This document shows positions 1 through 8,344 of a DNA stretch of 64,000 nucleotides, one piece after another (the first letter of the stretch is position 1; each line of letters opens with the position of its first letter). Origin of the DNA: Saccharopolyspora elongata. GTDB lineage: Bacteria > Actinomycetota > Actinomycetes > Mycobacteriales > Pseudonocardiaceae. The stretch spans positions 1 through 64,000 of the forward strand of contig NZ_SMKW01000033.1 of NCBI RefSeq assembly GCF_004348985.1, written 5' to 3'. Under the pieces are notes generated by a model, which saw nothing but the letters and a program-made list of their open reading frames with translations, was not told the origin of the DNA and did not search any database. The position numbers were made by a program, and so were the translations under genes.

Positions 1-37
1 CCACCGCCCCACCCCGCCCCAGGTCCACGCCTGAAGT

Positions 38-94
38 GCAGTTTCAATTGAAACTGCGCGCCTAGGACTCCGGTCTGCAGTTTCAATTGAAACT
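38..94. repeat. Pair of TTTCAATTGAAA palindromes
   Basis: Two copies of an AT-rich dyad lie 21 bp apart in otherwise GC-rich intergenic DNA. The first, GCAGTTTCAATTGAAACTGC (38-57), is a perfect 20-bp palindrome. The second, AGTTTCAATTGAAACT (79-94), is a perfect 16-mer. Further copies of the same core lie at 23147-23160 and 25356-25377. The left gene is outside the window. The role is unknown; a transcription end structure or a protein-binding dyad would both fit. Confidence 0.85.
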
Positions 95-153
95 CGGGCC
101 GGGGCCTCAGCCCGTGATCACGCAACGCAGTTGATGGAGTAGACGAACACCCG

Positions 154-1935
154 ATGGTGAACCTGGTCAATCTGGAATCGGTCAGCAAGAGCTATGGCGT
201 GCGCCCGCTGCTGGACGGCGTTTCGCTCGGGGTCTCGGCGGGGGAGCGCATCGGGGTCGTCGGCCTCAACGGCGGCGGCAAGACCACGCTGCTGGAGGTG
301 CTCGCCGGCCTCGCGGAGCCCGACAGCGGCCGGGCCAGCCAGAGCCGCGACCTGCGGATGGCCGTCGTCACGCAGCGCACCGAGCTGCCCGCTGACTCCA
401 CGGTGCGCAACGCGGTGCTCGACCCGCACGGCTTCAGCGCCGAGCACGAATGGGCCGCCGACCCGCAGGTGCGCTCGGTGCTCAGCGGCCTCGGCATGAC
501 CCGCCTCGGCCTGGACACCCCGGTCACCGACTTCTCCGGCGGCGAGCGCCGCCGCGTCGCGCTGGCCGCCGCGCTGGTGCGCGACCTGGACCTGCTGGTG
601 CTGGACGAGCCGACCAACCACCTGGACGTCGAGGGCGTGCACTGGCTGGCCGATCACCTGCTGGAGCGCAAGTGCGCGCTGGTGATCGTCACCCACGACC
701 GCTGGTTCCTGGACACCGTCTGCAACCGCACCTGGGAGGTCGTCCAGGGCCGCGTGGAGCAGTACGAAGGCGGCTACGCCGACTGGATCTTCGCCCGCGC
801 CGAACGCGCCCGCATCGCCCAGCAGGCGGAGGAGAAGCGGCAGAACCTCGCGCGCAAGGAACTCGCGTGGCTGCAGCGCGGCGCGAAGGCCCGCACCTCC
901 AAGCCCCGGTACCGGATGGAGGCGGCCGAGGCGCTGATCGCCGACGTGCCGCCGCCGCGCGACACCGTCGAGCTGGTGGCGTTCGCCAAGCGCCGCCTCG
1001 GGAAGACGGTGCTGGAGCTGGAGGACGTCGACCTCCGGATCGCCGACCGCACGCTGATGGAGGGCGTCACCTGGCGCATCGGCCCCGGCGACCGGATCGG
1101 CCTGGTCGGCGTCAACGGCTCCGGCAAGACGACGCTGCTGAAACTGCTCGCCGGCGAACGCGAAGCCGACGCGGGCAAGCGCATTGAGGGCAAGACGGTG
1201 CGGCTGGCGCACCTGACCCAGGAACTGCACGACCTGCCGGGGCACTGGCGGGTGCTGGAGGCGATCGAGAACGTCGCCGAGCGGGTCACCCTCGGCAAGT
1301 ACGAGCTGTCCGCATCGCAGCTCGGCGAGCGCTTCGGCTTCGGCAAGGGACGGCAGTGGACGCCCGTCGAGGACCTCTCCGGCGGCGAGCGCCGCCGCCT
1401 GCAGCTGGCCCGGCTGCTGATGGCCGAGCCGAACGTGCTGATCCTCGACGAGCCCACCAACGACCTCGACATCGACACCCTGCAGCAGCTCGAAGACCTG
1501 CTCGACACCTGGCCGGGCACGCTGGTGGTCGTCTCCCACGACCGCTACCTGGTGGAGCGCGTGTGCGACAGCGTGCACGCGCTGTTCGGCGACGGCGGCC
1601 TCACGCACCTGCCGGGCGGCATCGACGAATACTTGCAGCGGCGTCAGTCGCTGCTGGAAGCGGCCGAAGGCAGCGTCGGCAAGCAGGCGACCGACGCGGC
1701 GAAGCCGCGAGGGCTCTCCGGGGCGGAGGAGCACGCGGCGCGCAAGGACCTTGCGCGCTGCGAGCGTCAGCTCGACAAGCTCGCGGAGCGCGAAGCGCGG
1801 CTGCACGAGAAGCTCGCGGAGGCCGCGACAGCGCCGGAGCGGCTGGCGGAGCTGAACGCGGAGCTGCGCGGGCTCCAGCAGGAGAAGGACGAGGTCGAAG
1901 CGCGCTGGATGGAGCTCGCCGACCAGCTCGGCTGA
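154..1935 (+). CDS. ABC-F family ATPase (Uup/EttA type)
   Basis: A 593-residue soluble protein with two tandem ABC ATPase domains and no membrane segment, which is the ABC-F architecture; such proteins act on ribosomes. Domain 1 has Walker A GLNGGGKTT (37-45), signature FSGGERRR (127-134) and Walker B VLDEPTNHLD (about 149-158). Domain 2 has GVNGSGKTT near 325, LSGGERRR, and LILDEPTNDLD. The interdomain linker is charged and arginine-rich. The C-terminal ~70 residues are a Glu/Arg/Leu-rich coiled coil, as in Uup-type members. The start is ATG, preceded by a weak GGAG at about 134. It may be an antibiotic-protection or a housekeeping translation factor; the sequence alone does not decide this. 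Confidence 0.92.
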   Translation: MVNLVNLESVSKSYGVRPLLDGVSLGVSAGERIGVVGLNGGGKTTLLEVLAGLAEPDSGRASQSRDLRMAVVTQRTELPADSTVRNAVLDPHGFSAEHEWAADPQVRSVLSGLGMTRLGLDTPVTDFSGGERRRVALAAALVRDLDLLVLDEPTNHLDVEGVHWLADHLLERKCALVIVTHDRWFLDTVCNRTWEVVQGRVEQYEGGYADWIFARAERARIAQQAEEKRQNLARKELAWLQRGAKARTSKPRYRMEAAEALIADVPPPRDTVELVAFAKRRLGKTVLELEDVDLRIADRTLMEGVTWRIGPGDRIGLVGVNGSGKTTLLKLLAGEREADAGKRIEGKTVRLAHLTQELHDLPGHWRVLEAIENVAERVTLGKYELSASQLGERFGFGKGRQWTPVEDLSGGERRRLQLARLLMAEPNVLILDEPTNDLDIDTLQQLEDLLDTWPGTLVVVSHDRYLVERVCDSVHALFGDGGLTHLPGGIDEYLQRRQSLLEAAEGSVGKQATDAAKPRGLSGAEEHAARKDLARCERQLDKLAEREARLHEKLAEAATAPERLAELNAELRGLQQEKDEVEARWMELADQLG

Positions 1936-1940
1936 CCTGG

Positions 1941-2109
1941 AGGTGTCCAATTTTGCCTAAAATTGGACACCTTCCCCACGTCCCGGGAGGCGCGGTGCGA
2001 GCCCCGAGATAGCTCCCGATTTTGCCTAAAATTGGACACCTTCCCCACGTCCCGGGGGGCGCGGTGCGAGCCCCGAGATAGCTCCCGATTTTGCCTAAAA
2101 TTGGGAGCT
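1941..2109. repeat. Three TTTTgcctAAAA hairpins in a 69-bp tandem duplication
   Basis: Three hairpins with the core CCAATTTTGCCTAAAATTGG or its G-variant follow the ABC-F stop codon. The first (1941-1972) has perfect 14-bp arms around the loop gcct. The second is around 2016-2035, and the third (2080-2109) has 13-bp arms with one G-T pair. The 69 bp at 1965-2033 is repeated at 2034-2102 with a single difference that I can see (gggagg versus gggggg), so the second hairpin arose by tandem duplication. The same family recurs at 19408-19508. Confidence 0.9.
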
Positions 2110-2200
2110 CCGCCGTCGCGCGGTGCTTCGGGACGCTCGATGAGCTGGGCATTGTGGCGAAACCTGTGCGCGCGATCACCGTGCTCGTAAGCTGCGTCAC

Positions 2201-3853
2201 ATGAGTCGGTTCGTGGAGACATTGGTGGCGTCCGCGCGGGAGAACTCCGGTCCGCAGGCGCGGGGGCTCACGACGGGCGAGCCCGAGCAGCCGTGGTTCC
2301 GGACGTGGGCGGAGGTGCACGCCGACGCGCTGCGGATGGCCGGGGCGCTGGGCGACGACCTCGGGACCGGGCGGGTCGTCGCGATCCTCGCCGCCGATCC
2401 CGGCCTGATCGCTCCCGCCGTGCAGGCCGTGTGGCTCGGCGGCGGCAGCGTGACGATGCTGCACCAGCCGACGCCGCGCACCGACCTCGCGCACTGGGCC
2501 GAGGACACCGTCCGGGTGCTCAAGATGATCGGCGCCAGGCTGGTGCTGCTGGGCGCACCGTTCGAGGACTTGGCCGGTGTGCTGGAGGAGAACGCGATCG
2601 GCTGCCGGAACCTGGCCGGGCTCACCGACGGCGAACCGCTCGCCGAGCCGGTCGACGTCGACGAGGACGCGACCGCGCTGCTGCAGCTGACCAGCGGCTC
2701 CACCGCCGACCCCAAGGCCGTGCGGATCACCCACGGCAACCTCTACGCCAACCTGCTGGCGATGGTCAGCGCCGCCCAGCTCGATCCCGCGCACGACGTC
2801 GCGGTGTCCTGGCTGCCGCTGTTCCACGACATGGGGATGGTCGGCTGCCTGACGGTGCCGATGGCGATCGGCATGTCGGCGGTCAAGGTCACCCCGGCCG
2901 ACTTCCTGACCCGGCCGCTGCTCTGGCCCGAGCTGATCAGCCGCTACCGGGGGACCGTGACCGCCGCGCCGAACTTCGCCTACGCGATCGTCGGTCGCCG
3001 GATGGCCCGCGCCGACGACGGCGATTTCGACCTGTCGAGCCTGCGGTTCACGCTCAACGGCGCCGAACCGATCGATCCGGCGGCGGCGCAGGCGTTCACC
3101 GACGCGGGGGCCAGGTTCGGGCTGAGCCCGGACTGCATGGTGTGCGCGTTCGGGATGGCCGAGGCCACGCTCGCGGTGTCGTTCGCGCCGCTGGGGCGCG
3201 GGCTGGAGGTCGACACCGTCGACGCGGATGCGCTGGAGCAGCAGCGGCGGGCCGAACCCGCATCGCCGGACGCCGAGCGGGCGCGGCGGTTCGCGTTGCT
3301 GGGAAACCCGTTGCCGGGCTTGGAGGTCGACGTCGTCGACGACTCGGGCCGGCGGCTGGAGGAGCGGCAGGTGGGGCGGCTGCGGATCCGGGGCGAGGCG
3401 GTGACGCCGGGCTACCTGACGATGGACGGTCCGCTGTCCACGCAGGACGATGACGGCTGGCTGGACACCGGGGACGAGGGCTACCTGGTCGACGGCCAGG
3501 TGGTGATCTGCGGGCGCCGCAAGGACGTGATCATCATGGGCGGCCGCAACATCTACCCGGTGGACATCGAGCGGGCCGCCTGCCAGGTCGAGGGCGTGCG
3601 CGCGGGCAACGCCGCCGCGGTCCGGCAGGACGCCGGGAGCCGGCGCGAGCGGTTCGCGGTGGTGCTGGAGTCGCGCCTGGCGGGCGACGAGTCCGCGGAG
3701 AAGGCGCTGCGCAAGGAGGTCGCGGCGCGCATCGTCGACGCGGTGGGCGTGCGCCCGTCGGCGGTCGTCGTGCTGCGGCCGGGCTCGTTGCCCAAGACCC
3801 CGTCGGGGAAGCTCAGACGAGCTGCCACCGCGTCCCTGGTCCCCAACGGCTGA
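2201..3853 (+). CDS. Fatty acyl-AMP ligase / acyl-CoA synthetase
   Basis: A 550-residue adenylate-forming enzyme of the ANL superfamily that activates a fatty or other carboxylic acid as the acyl-AMP. Visible motifs are the phosphate loop TSGSTADPK (164-172), WLPLFHDMGMVG (typical of fatty acyl-AMP ligases), the hinge region YLDTGDEGY...GRRKDVIIMGGRN, and the C-terminal catalytic lysine motif LPKTPSGKLRR. No carrier domain is fused. Its position just before pth matches M. tuberculosis pks16 (Rv1013), its likely orthologue. It is convergent with pth. Whether it passes the acyl group to CoA or to a carrier protein cannot be read from the sequence. Confidence 0.9.
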   Translation: MSRFVETLVASARENSGPQARGLTTGEPEQPWFRTWAEVHADALRMAGALGDDLGTGRVVAILAADPGLIAPAVQAVWLGGGSVTMLHQPTPRTDLAHWAEDTVRVLKMIGARLVLLGAPFEDLAGVLEENAIGCRNLAGLTDGEPLAEPVDVDEDATALLQLTSGSTADPKAVRITHGNLYANLLAMVSAAQLDPAHDVAVSWLPLFHDMGMVGCLTVPMAIGMSAVKVTPADFLTRPLLWPELISRYRGTVTAAPNFAYAIVGRRMARADDGDFDLSSLRFTLNGAEPIDPAAAQAFTDAGARFGLSPDCMVCAFGMAEATLAVSFAPLGRGLEVDTVDADALEQQRRAEPASPDAERARRFALLGNPLPGLEVDVVDDSGRRLEERQVGRLRIRGEAVTPGYLTMDGPLSTQDDDGWLDTGDEGYLVDGQVVICGRRKDVIIMGGRNIYPVDIERAACQVEGVRAGNAAAVRQDAGSRRERFAVVLESRLAGDESAEKALRKEVAARIVDAVGVRPSAVVVLRPGSLPKTPSGKLRRAATASLVPNG

Positions 3854-3897
3854 CCAATCTGGACGGTCGCGCCGATCTGATGGTCACCTGGGCGGGG

Positions 3898-4473
3898 TCA
3901 GTGGAAGCGGTTCTGGGCGGCTTCGAGGCCGTCGGTGACCAGGGCCTCCACCGCGTCCGCGCAGAGGTCGATGAAGTACGCGAGCTCCTTGCGCTCGGCG
4001 CCGGAGAAGTCCTTGAGGACGTAGTCGGCCGGATCCATCCGGCCGGGCGGACGGCCGATGCCGAAGCGGACCCGCAGGTAGTCGCGGGTGCCGATGGACT
4101 TGCTGATCGAACGCAGCCCGTTGTGGCCGTTCTCGCCGCCGCCGCGCTTGAGCCGGATGGTGCCGAACGGCAGGTCGAGCTCGTCGTGGATCACGATCAC
4201 GGATTCCGGCGGCGCCTTGTAGAACTTCACCGCGCCGGCCACCGGCCCGCCGGAGAGGTTCATGAACGAGCGCGGTTTCACCAGCACGGCGCGCGCGCCG
4301 GCCAGCCGCCCCTCGACGACGTCGGCACCGGCCTTGTGCGCCTTGAACTTCCCACCGATCCGGTCGGCGAGCTCGTCGGCGACCAGGAAACCGATGTTGT
4401 GCCGGTTCCCCTCGTAGCGCGGCCCGGGATTGCCGAGTCCGACGATCAGAGCGACCGAGTCCGGAGTGCTCAC
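3898..4473 (-). CDS. pth: Peptidyl-tRNA hydrolase
   Basis: A 191-residue cytosolic enzyme that cleaves the ester of peptidyl-tRNAs dropped from ribosomes and so recycles tRNA. It shows the family N-terminus [10 protein letters not shown], the catalytic histidine in NRHNIGF (His25), the FMNLSG motif, the HDELDLPFG segment holding the catalytic aspartate, and [12 protein letters not shown]. Length is normal. The GTG start at 4473 has an AGGAGA upstream. It lies downstream of rplY on the same strand, as in mycobacteria (Rv1014c-Rv1015c), but a hairpin at 4621-4657 in the 205-bp gap suggests partly separate transcription. Confidence 0.97.
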   Translation of the reverse strand: MSTPDSVALIVGLGNPGPRYEGNRHNIGFLVADELADRIGGKFKAHKAGADVVEGRLAGARAVLVKPRSFMNLSGGPVAGAVKFYKAPPESVIVIHDELDLPFGTIRLKRGGGENGHNGLRSISKSIGTRDYLRVRFGIGRPPGRMDPADYVLKDFSGAERKELAYFIDLCADAVEALVTDGLEAAQNRFH

Positions 4474-4620
4474 GGGAAGAAGTCTCCTGCTCTGAGGACT
4501 GTGTCGAAGGTGGCTTGGGCGGCCCCCTGCGGGATTGCGGCCGCCTTCTCACTGCGGGATCCCCGACGCCGATTCACCACGTCGGGGCGCCGCTTGTGGA
4601 ACAGGCCTGGATGACACGCA

Positions 4621-4657
4621 GCGCGCCGCCCCGATCGGATGGATCGGGACGGCGCGC
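4621..4657 (-). terminator. Hairpin terminator of rplY
   Basis: Arms 4621-4636 and 4642-4657 pair over 16 positions with one mismatch (C4629/A4649) around the 5-nt loop ggatg. The structure begins 22 nt after the rplY stop codon. No U-tract is evident, which is common for actinobacterial hairpin terminators. Confidence 0.75.
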
Positions 4658-4678
4658 GGTGCGCCCGACGTCGGAGGC

Positions 4679-5281
4679 TCAGGCCTCTTCGGCGGTCTCG
4701 CCTTCGGCGGCCTCGGCGGCTTCCTCGGCCATCGAAGCCGCGGCCTCGCTGACGTTGACGACCAGCGCCTCGGGGTCGGCCTGCAGGGTGACGCCCGCGG
4801 GCAGCTGGATGTCGGAGGCGTGGAGCTGGGTGCCGATCTCGGCACCGGCGATCGACAGCTCCAGCTGCTCGGGGATGTGCAGGGCCTCGGCCTCGATCTC
4901 GACCTCGGTGATCTCCTGGCTGACCAGGCCGCCGGGGCCGGCCTCGCCGACCAGCACGACCGGCACCGCGACGGTGACCTTCTCACCGCGCTTGACCAGC
5001 AGCAGGTCGACGTGCTCGATGTAGTTCTTGATCGGGTGCGTGGTGATGGTCTTGGTGAGGGCGAGCTCGCTGTCGCCACCGGACACATCAAGCGTCAGCA
5101 CCGCGTTGTGCCCGTTCTCGCGGATCGCGCGGGCGAACTCCACGGAGGGCAGGGACAGGTGCTTCGGGTCGGAGCCATGACCGTAGAGCACCGCGGGGAT
5201 CTTGCCGGCGCGGCGGGTGCGGCGGGCCGCTCCCTTGCCGAACTCGGTGCGCTGCTCGACGGCGATACGTACCTCGGACAC
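4679..5281 (-). CDS. rplY: 50S ribosomal protein L25/CTC family
   Basis: A 200-residue L25 of the long CTC type, which binds 5S rRNA in the large subunit. The N-terminal L25 domain has [24 protein letters not shown], and the downstream TL5-like beta domain runs from about residue 95 to 180. The tail is very acidic and alanine/glutamate-rich. The GTG start at 5281 is chosen because GAGGAG lies just upstream and homology begins there; the frame stays open further upstream without family similarity. It is followed by pth on the same strand. Confidence 0.96.
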   Translation of the reverse strand: MSEVRIAVEQRTEFGKGAARRTRRAGKIPAVLYGHGSDPKHLSLPSVEFARAIRENGHNAVLTLDVSGGDSELALTKTITTHPIKNYIEHVDLLLVKRGEKVTVAVPVVLVGEAGPGGLVSQEITEVEIEAEALHIPEQLELSIAGAEIGTQLHASDIQLPAGVTLQADPEALVVNVSEAAASMAEEAAEAAEGETAEEA

Positions 5282-5647
5282 GGTGGTGCACTCCTCATGA
5301 CGTCGGGCGGAACGTGAATTGGTCGCTGGCCTGCGGCGGTGGGGCGCGCTACTGGCGTGATTACGACGCGGTGCCGAACGGGCACCCGGGGTGTGAGCGA
5401 CATCAGTGCGCCAACCAAAGTGGTCGGCGGCCACCGTGCCACCGCGCCGATCACGCCGGGCGAACGTCCCGACCTCGCCGAGGCAACCCGAATAGTCTAA
5501 ACGGTGCTTGCATAGTCGTTTTCGCACGGGTGACCCCACCCGGTTCCGGTCGTGCTCGCCCAATGGTTACCCGCAGGAACTCAGCGCACGTTGAAGTCAC
5601 CGGTAACCGCTGGTTAGCGTCGGTGACCAGCACATAAGGAGGATGCG
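5282..5647. other. Divergent intergenic region (366 bp)
   Basis: Separates rplY (leftward) from the NAD(P)H-binding gene (rightward), so it must hold promoters for both. The part around 5490-5530 is relatively AT-rich. I see no gene, hairpin or repeat. M. tuberculosis has lpqT next to rplY; no lpqT-like gene is present here. Confidence 0.6.
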
Positions 5648-6283
5648 ATGCGACTGGTCCTGTTCGGCGCGACCGGCTACGCCGGCGGCGCGATCCTGCG
5701 GGAGGCGAAGCGGCGCGGCCACGAGGTGATCGGCGTGGCCCGGAGTGCCGAGTCGCTGGCCGAGCCCGGGAAAGCGGGTTCGCTGCACGACGAGCAGTTC
5801 GTGCTCGACGTTACGGCGGGAGCGGACGCGCTGCTGGTGGCCATCCCGGCCCGGCCGATGCCCGACGGCACGAAGCTGCTCGACGCGGTGCCCACGCTGT
5901 TCGCGGCGGCAGAGCGGCACGGCCTGCGGATCGGCGTGGTCGGTGGCGCGGGGAGCCTCCGCGTGTCCGAGGACGGCCCGCGGGTGATCGACACGCCCGG
6001 GTTCCCGGACGAGTTCAAGCCGGAGGCCGGCGCGCACGCCGAGGTGCTCGCGGCGTTCCAGCAGGCGCCTGCCGGGGTGGACTGGTTCTACCTCAGCCCG
6101 GCGGGGACGTTCGGGGCCTACGCTCCGGGCGAGCGGACCGGCTCCTACCGGCTCGGCGGCGACGTGCTGGTGACCGACGCCGACGGGAACTCCGCGATCG
6201 GCGGCGAGGACTACGCGATCGCGTTCGTCGACGAGCTGGAGAAGCCCGCGCACCGGCGGCGGCGCTTCACGGTGGGCTACTGA
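5648..6283 (+). CDS. NAD(P)H-binding protein, YwnB-like atypical SDR
   Basis: A 211-residue single-domain Rossmann protein. The N-terminus MRLVLFGATGYAGG carries the GxxGxxG dinucleotide motif, and the C-terminal half (DWFYLSPAGTFGAYAPGERTGSYRLGGD) resembles the YwnB/BVR-B-type atypical short-chain dehydrogenase family. No catalytic YxxxK is seen, as expected for this subgroup. An excellent ribosome site, AAGGAGG, sits 5-6 nt before the ATG. It stands alone ahead of a nitroreductase gene 132 bp downstream. The substrate is unknown. Confidence 0.85.
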   Translation: MRLVLFGATGYAGGAILREAKRRGHEVIGVARSAESLAEPGKAGSLHDEQFVLDVTAGADALLVAIPARPMPDGTKLLDAVPTLFAAAERHGLRIGVVGGAGSLRVSEDGPRVIDTPGFPDEFKPEAGAHAEVLAAFQQAPAGVDWFYLSPAGTFGAYAPGERTGSYRLGGDVLVTDADGNSAIGGEDYAIAFVDELEKPAHRRRRFTVGY

Positions 6284-6323
6284 CCGCCCGTGAGGCCGGT
6301 CACAGCGAGCCGGTCCCGGAATA

Positions 6324-6337
6324 TTTGAAAGCTCAAA
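6324..6337. promoter_or_regulatory. TTTGA-N4-TCAAA dyad upstream of nitroreductase gene
   Basis: TTTGAAAGCTCAAA is an inverted repeat of 5-bp arms around 4 nt, in an AT-rich patch about 80 bp before the nitroreductase start. MarR/HxlR-type regulators often use such dyads, so it is a candidate operator. No adjacent regulator gene is present. Confidence 0.5.
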
Positions 6338-6415
6338 CAATGTTGAGATGGAGGATCCGCCCGCACCCGGTGCGCGCGCGATCCCCGGAATCCCGACCGC
6401 TCCAGGAGTGAGTTC

Positions 6416-7030
6416 ATGACCGCGATCGACCAGACCGAGCAGCTGGTGCTCGGCGCGGACGCCCAGAACCTGCTGTTCCGCGATGCCCGCACCGCCAACA
6501 GCTTCAGCGACGAGCCGGTCACCGACGAGCAGATCCAGGCCGTCTACGACCTGGTCAAGTGGGCCCCGACGTCGATGAACCAGCAGCCGCTGCGCATCGT
6601 GCTGGTGCGCTCCGACGAGGGCAAGCAGCGCCTGCTGCCGCACCTGATGGAGGGCAACCGGGCCAAGACCGAGAAGGCCCCGCTGGTGGCGATCCTGGCC
6701 GCCGACACCGACTTCCACGAGCACCTGCCGCGGGTGTTCCCGCACGCGGAGGGCGTCCGGGAGATGTTCGCCGGCAACGACGACCTCCGGCTGACCAACG
6801 CGAAGCTCAACGCGAGCCTGCAGATCGCGTACTTCATCCTCGGCGTGCGCGCCGCCGGGCTGGCGGCCGGTCCGATGACCGGTTTCGACAAGGCGGGCCT
6901 CGACGCGGAGTTCTTCCCGGGCGGCAAGCAGCAGGCGCTGGTCGTGGTCAACATCGGCAAGCCGGGCGAGAACCCCTGGTTCGACCGCCTGCCCCGCCTC
7001 GACTACGACGAGGTCGTCACCACCGTCTGA
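6416..7030 (+). CDS. Malonic semialdehyde reductase / RutE-type nitroreductase
   Basis: A 204-residue flavoprotein of the nitroreductase superfamily, RutE/HadB-like branch. Supporting segments are FRDARTANSFSDEPVTDEQ, the FMN-contact region YDLVKWAPTSMNQQPLR, the AYFILGVRAAGLAAGPMTGFD segment, and the C-terminal FFPGGKQQALVVVNIGKPG. Length matches the family. RutE-type enzymes reduce malonic semialdehyde to 3-hydroxypropionate in pyrimidine breakdown, but no rut genes are nearby, so the physiological substrate here is open. It converges on prs with repeat elements between them. Confidence 0.88.
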   Translation: MTAIDQTEQLVLGADAQNLLFRDARTANSFSDEPVTDEQIQAVYDLVKWAPTSMNQQPLRIVLVRSDEGKQRLLPHLMEGNRAKTEKAPLVAILAADTDFHEHLPRVFPHAEGVREMFAGNDDLRLTNAKLNASLQIAYFILGVRAAGLAAGPMTGFDKAGLDAEFFPGGKQQALVVVNIGKPGENPWFDRLPRLDYDEVVTTV

Positions 7031-7064
7031 TCCCACACGCGGTCCGCTGCGCGGTCCCCACGAG

Positions 7065-7211
7065 TGGTCCGCAATTTCCATTGAAATCGAAGATCCAATT
7101 TCAATGGAAATTGCGGACCATCGGCGTGTCGGGCTCCGACACGCCGATGCCTGTGGACAACTCCCGCAATTTCAATGGAAATCAGAGGTTCGATTTCCAT
7201 TGAAATTGCGG
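7065..7211. repeat. Composite palindromic element, copy 1
   Basis: Three hairpins in a row. (a) 7065-7120 has perfect 23-bp arms around a 10-nt loop; each arm holds a TTTC-CATT-GAAA or TTTC-AATG-GAAA dyad. (b) 7121-7147 has 10-bp arms TCGGCGTGTC/GACACGCCGA. (c) After the spacer ctgtggacaac, 7164-7211 has perfect 20-bp arms with the dyads in the opposite order. It lies between convergent genes. Related composites are at 14274-14420, 23182-23312 and 29550-29690; the last has the spacer and hairpin (b) inverted. Confidence 0.92.
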
Positions 7212-7263
7212 AACCTCGAACCTGGAACCTGGAACCTCGAACCTCGAACCTCGAACCTCGAAC
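7211..7263. repeat. Heptamer tandem repeat (GAACCTS)x7
   Basis: Seven perfect-phase units of GAACCTC or GAACCTG run from 7211 to 7259, plus a partial GAAC. The last units form part of the left arm of the following hairpin, so the array touches both the composite element and the prs terminator. Confidence 0.9.
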
Positions 7264-7302
7264 GGCCCCGGTCCGAAGTGGACCGGGGCCGTTCGAGGTT
7301 CG
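7252..7302 (-). terminator. Strong hairpin terminator after prs
   Basis: Perfect 23-bp arms at 7252-7274 and 7280-7302 surround the loop gaagt. On the minus strand it starts about 33 nt after the prs stop codon. The core of the stem is GC-rich, and its base is made from the GAACCTC heptamers. There is no U-tract. Confidence 0.85.
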
Positions 7303-7334
7303 TGGCCGTTCGAGCGGGGGCGCCCCGATGTGGA

Positions 7335-8321
7335 TCAGGCGCGGCCGTCGAAGAGGCTGGTGACCGAGCCGTCCTCGAAGACCTGGTGGATCGCCTCGGC
7401 GACCAGCGGGGCGATCGACAGGACCGTCAGGTTCGGGAACCGGCGCTCCTCCGGGATCGGCAGCGTGTTGGTCAGCACGACCTCCTTCGCGCCGCAGGAC
7501 GACAGCCGCTCCACCGCCGGGCCGGACAGCACCGCGTGGGTGGCCGCGATGATGACGTCCTTCGCGCCCGCCGCCAGCAGCTGCTCGGTGGCCTTGGTGA
7601 TCGTGCCGCCGGTGTCGATCATGTCGTCGACCAGCACGCACAGCCGGCCCTCGACGTCACCGACGACGCGGTTGGCGACCACCTGGTTGGGCTTGCTGGG
7701 GTCGCGGGTCTTGTGGATGAACGCCAGCGGCGTGCCGCCGAGGTCGTCGGCCCACTTCTCCGCCACCCGGACCCGGCCCGAGTCGGGGGAGACCACGGTG
7801 ATCTGCTCGCCCGCGTAGGTGTCGCGCATGTAGCTGGCCAGCAGCTTCTGGGCCATCAGGTGGTCCACCGGGCCGTCGAAGAAGCCCTGGATCTGATCGG
7901 TGTGCAGGTCCACCGCCATGATCCGGTCCGCGCCGGCGGTCTTGAACAGGTCCGCCATCAGCCGCGCCGAGATCGGCTCGCGGCCCTTGTGCTTCTTGTC
8001 CTGGCGGGCGTAGCCGTAGAACGGCATGACCACGGTGATGCGCTTGGCGCTGGCGCGCTTGAGCGCGTCCACCATGATCAGCTGTTCCATGATCGCGTCG
8101 TTGAGCGGGTTGCAGTGCGACTGGATGACGAACGCGTCGCACCCGCGAACCGACTCGTCGTAGCGCACGAAGATCTCGCCGTTGGCGAACTTGTAGGCAG
8201 CCTGGGGCGTGACCGTTACGTCGAGCTGCTTGGCCACCTCCTCGGCAAGTTCCGGGTGACTGCTGCCGGAGAAGAGCTTCAGGCTCTTCTTCGGAGTCGC
8301 AGACATCGCACTCACGGTCAT
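7335..8321 (-). CDS. prs: Ribose-phosphate pyrophosphokinase (PRPP synthase)
   Basis: A 328-residue cytosolic enzyme that makes PRPP from ribose-5-phosphate and ATP, feeding purine, pyrimidine, His, Trp, NAD and decaprenyl-phosphoryl-arabinose pathways. Visible motifs are LKLFSGSSHPELAEEVA, the ATP-binding flexible loop YARQDKKHKGREPISA, the DLHTDQIQGFF metal-binding segment, and the PRPP loop VLVDDMIDTGGT. The ATG at 8321 is preferred because GGGGAGG lies about 6 nt upstream; an internal ATG at 8306 is possible. It is directly downstream of glmU (23-nt gap), an operon shared with mycobacteria. Confidence 0.97.
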   Translation of the reverse strand: MTVSAMSATPKKSLKLFSGSSHPELAEEVAKQLDVTVTPQAAYKFANGEIFVRYDESVRGCDAFVIQSHCNPLNDAIMEQLIMVDALKRASAKRITVVMPFYGYARQDKKHKGREPISARLMADLFKTAGADRIMAVDLHTDQIQGFFDGPVDHLMAQKLLASYMRDTYAGEQITVVSPDSGRVRVAEKWADDLGGTPLAFIHKTRDPSKPNQVVANRVVGDVEGRLCVLVDDMIDTGGTITKATEQLLAAGAKDVIIAATHAVLSGPAVERLSSCGAKEVVLTNTLPIPEERRFPNLTVLSIAPLVAEAIHQVFEDGSVTSLFDGRA

Positions 8322-8344
8322 CGTCCCTCCCCGTAAGACGCCCG

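Noticed and set aside
118-1950. 610-codon minus-strand frame opposite the ABC-F gene
   Set aside because: Antisense shadow with biased composition; the plus strand has two complete ABC cassettes.
3880-4614. Plus-strand 244-codon frame over pth
   Set aside because: Antisense of a clear peptidyl-tRNA hydrolase.
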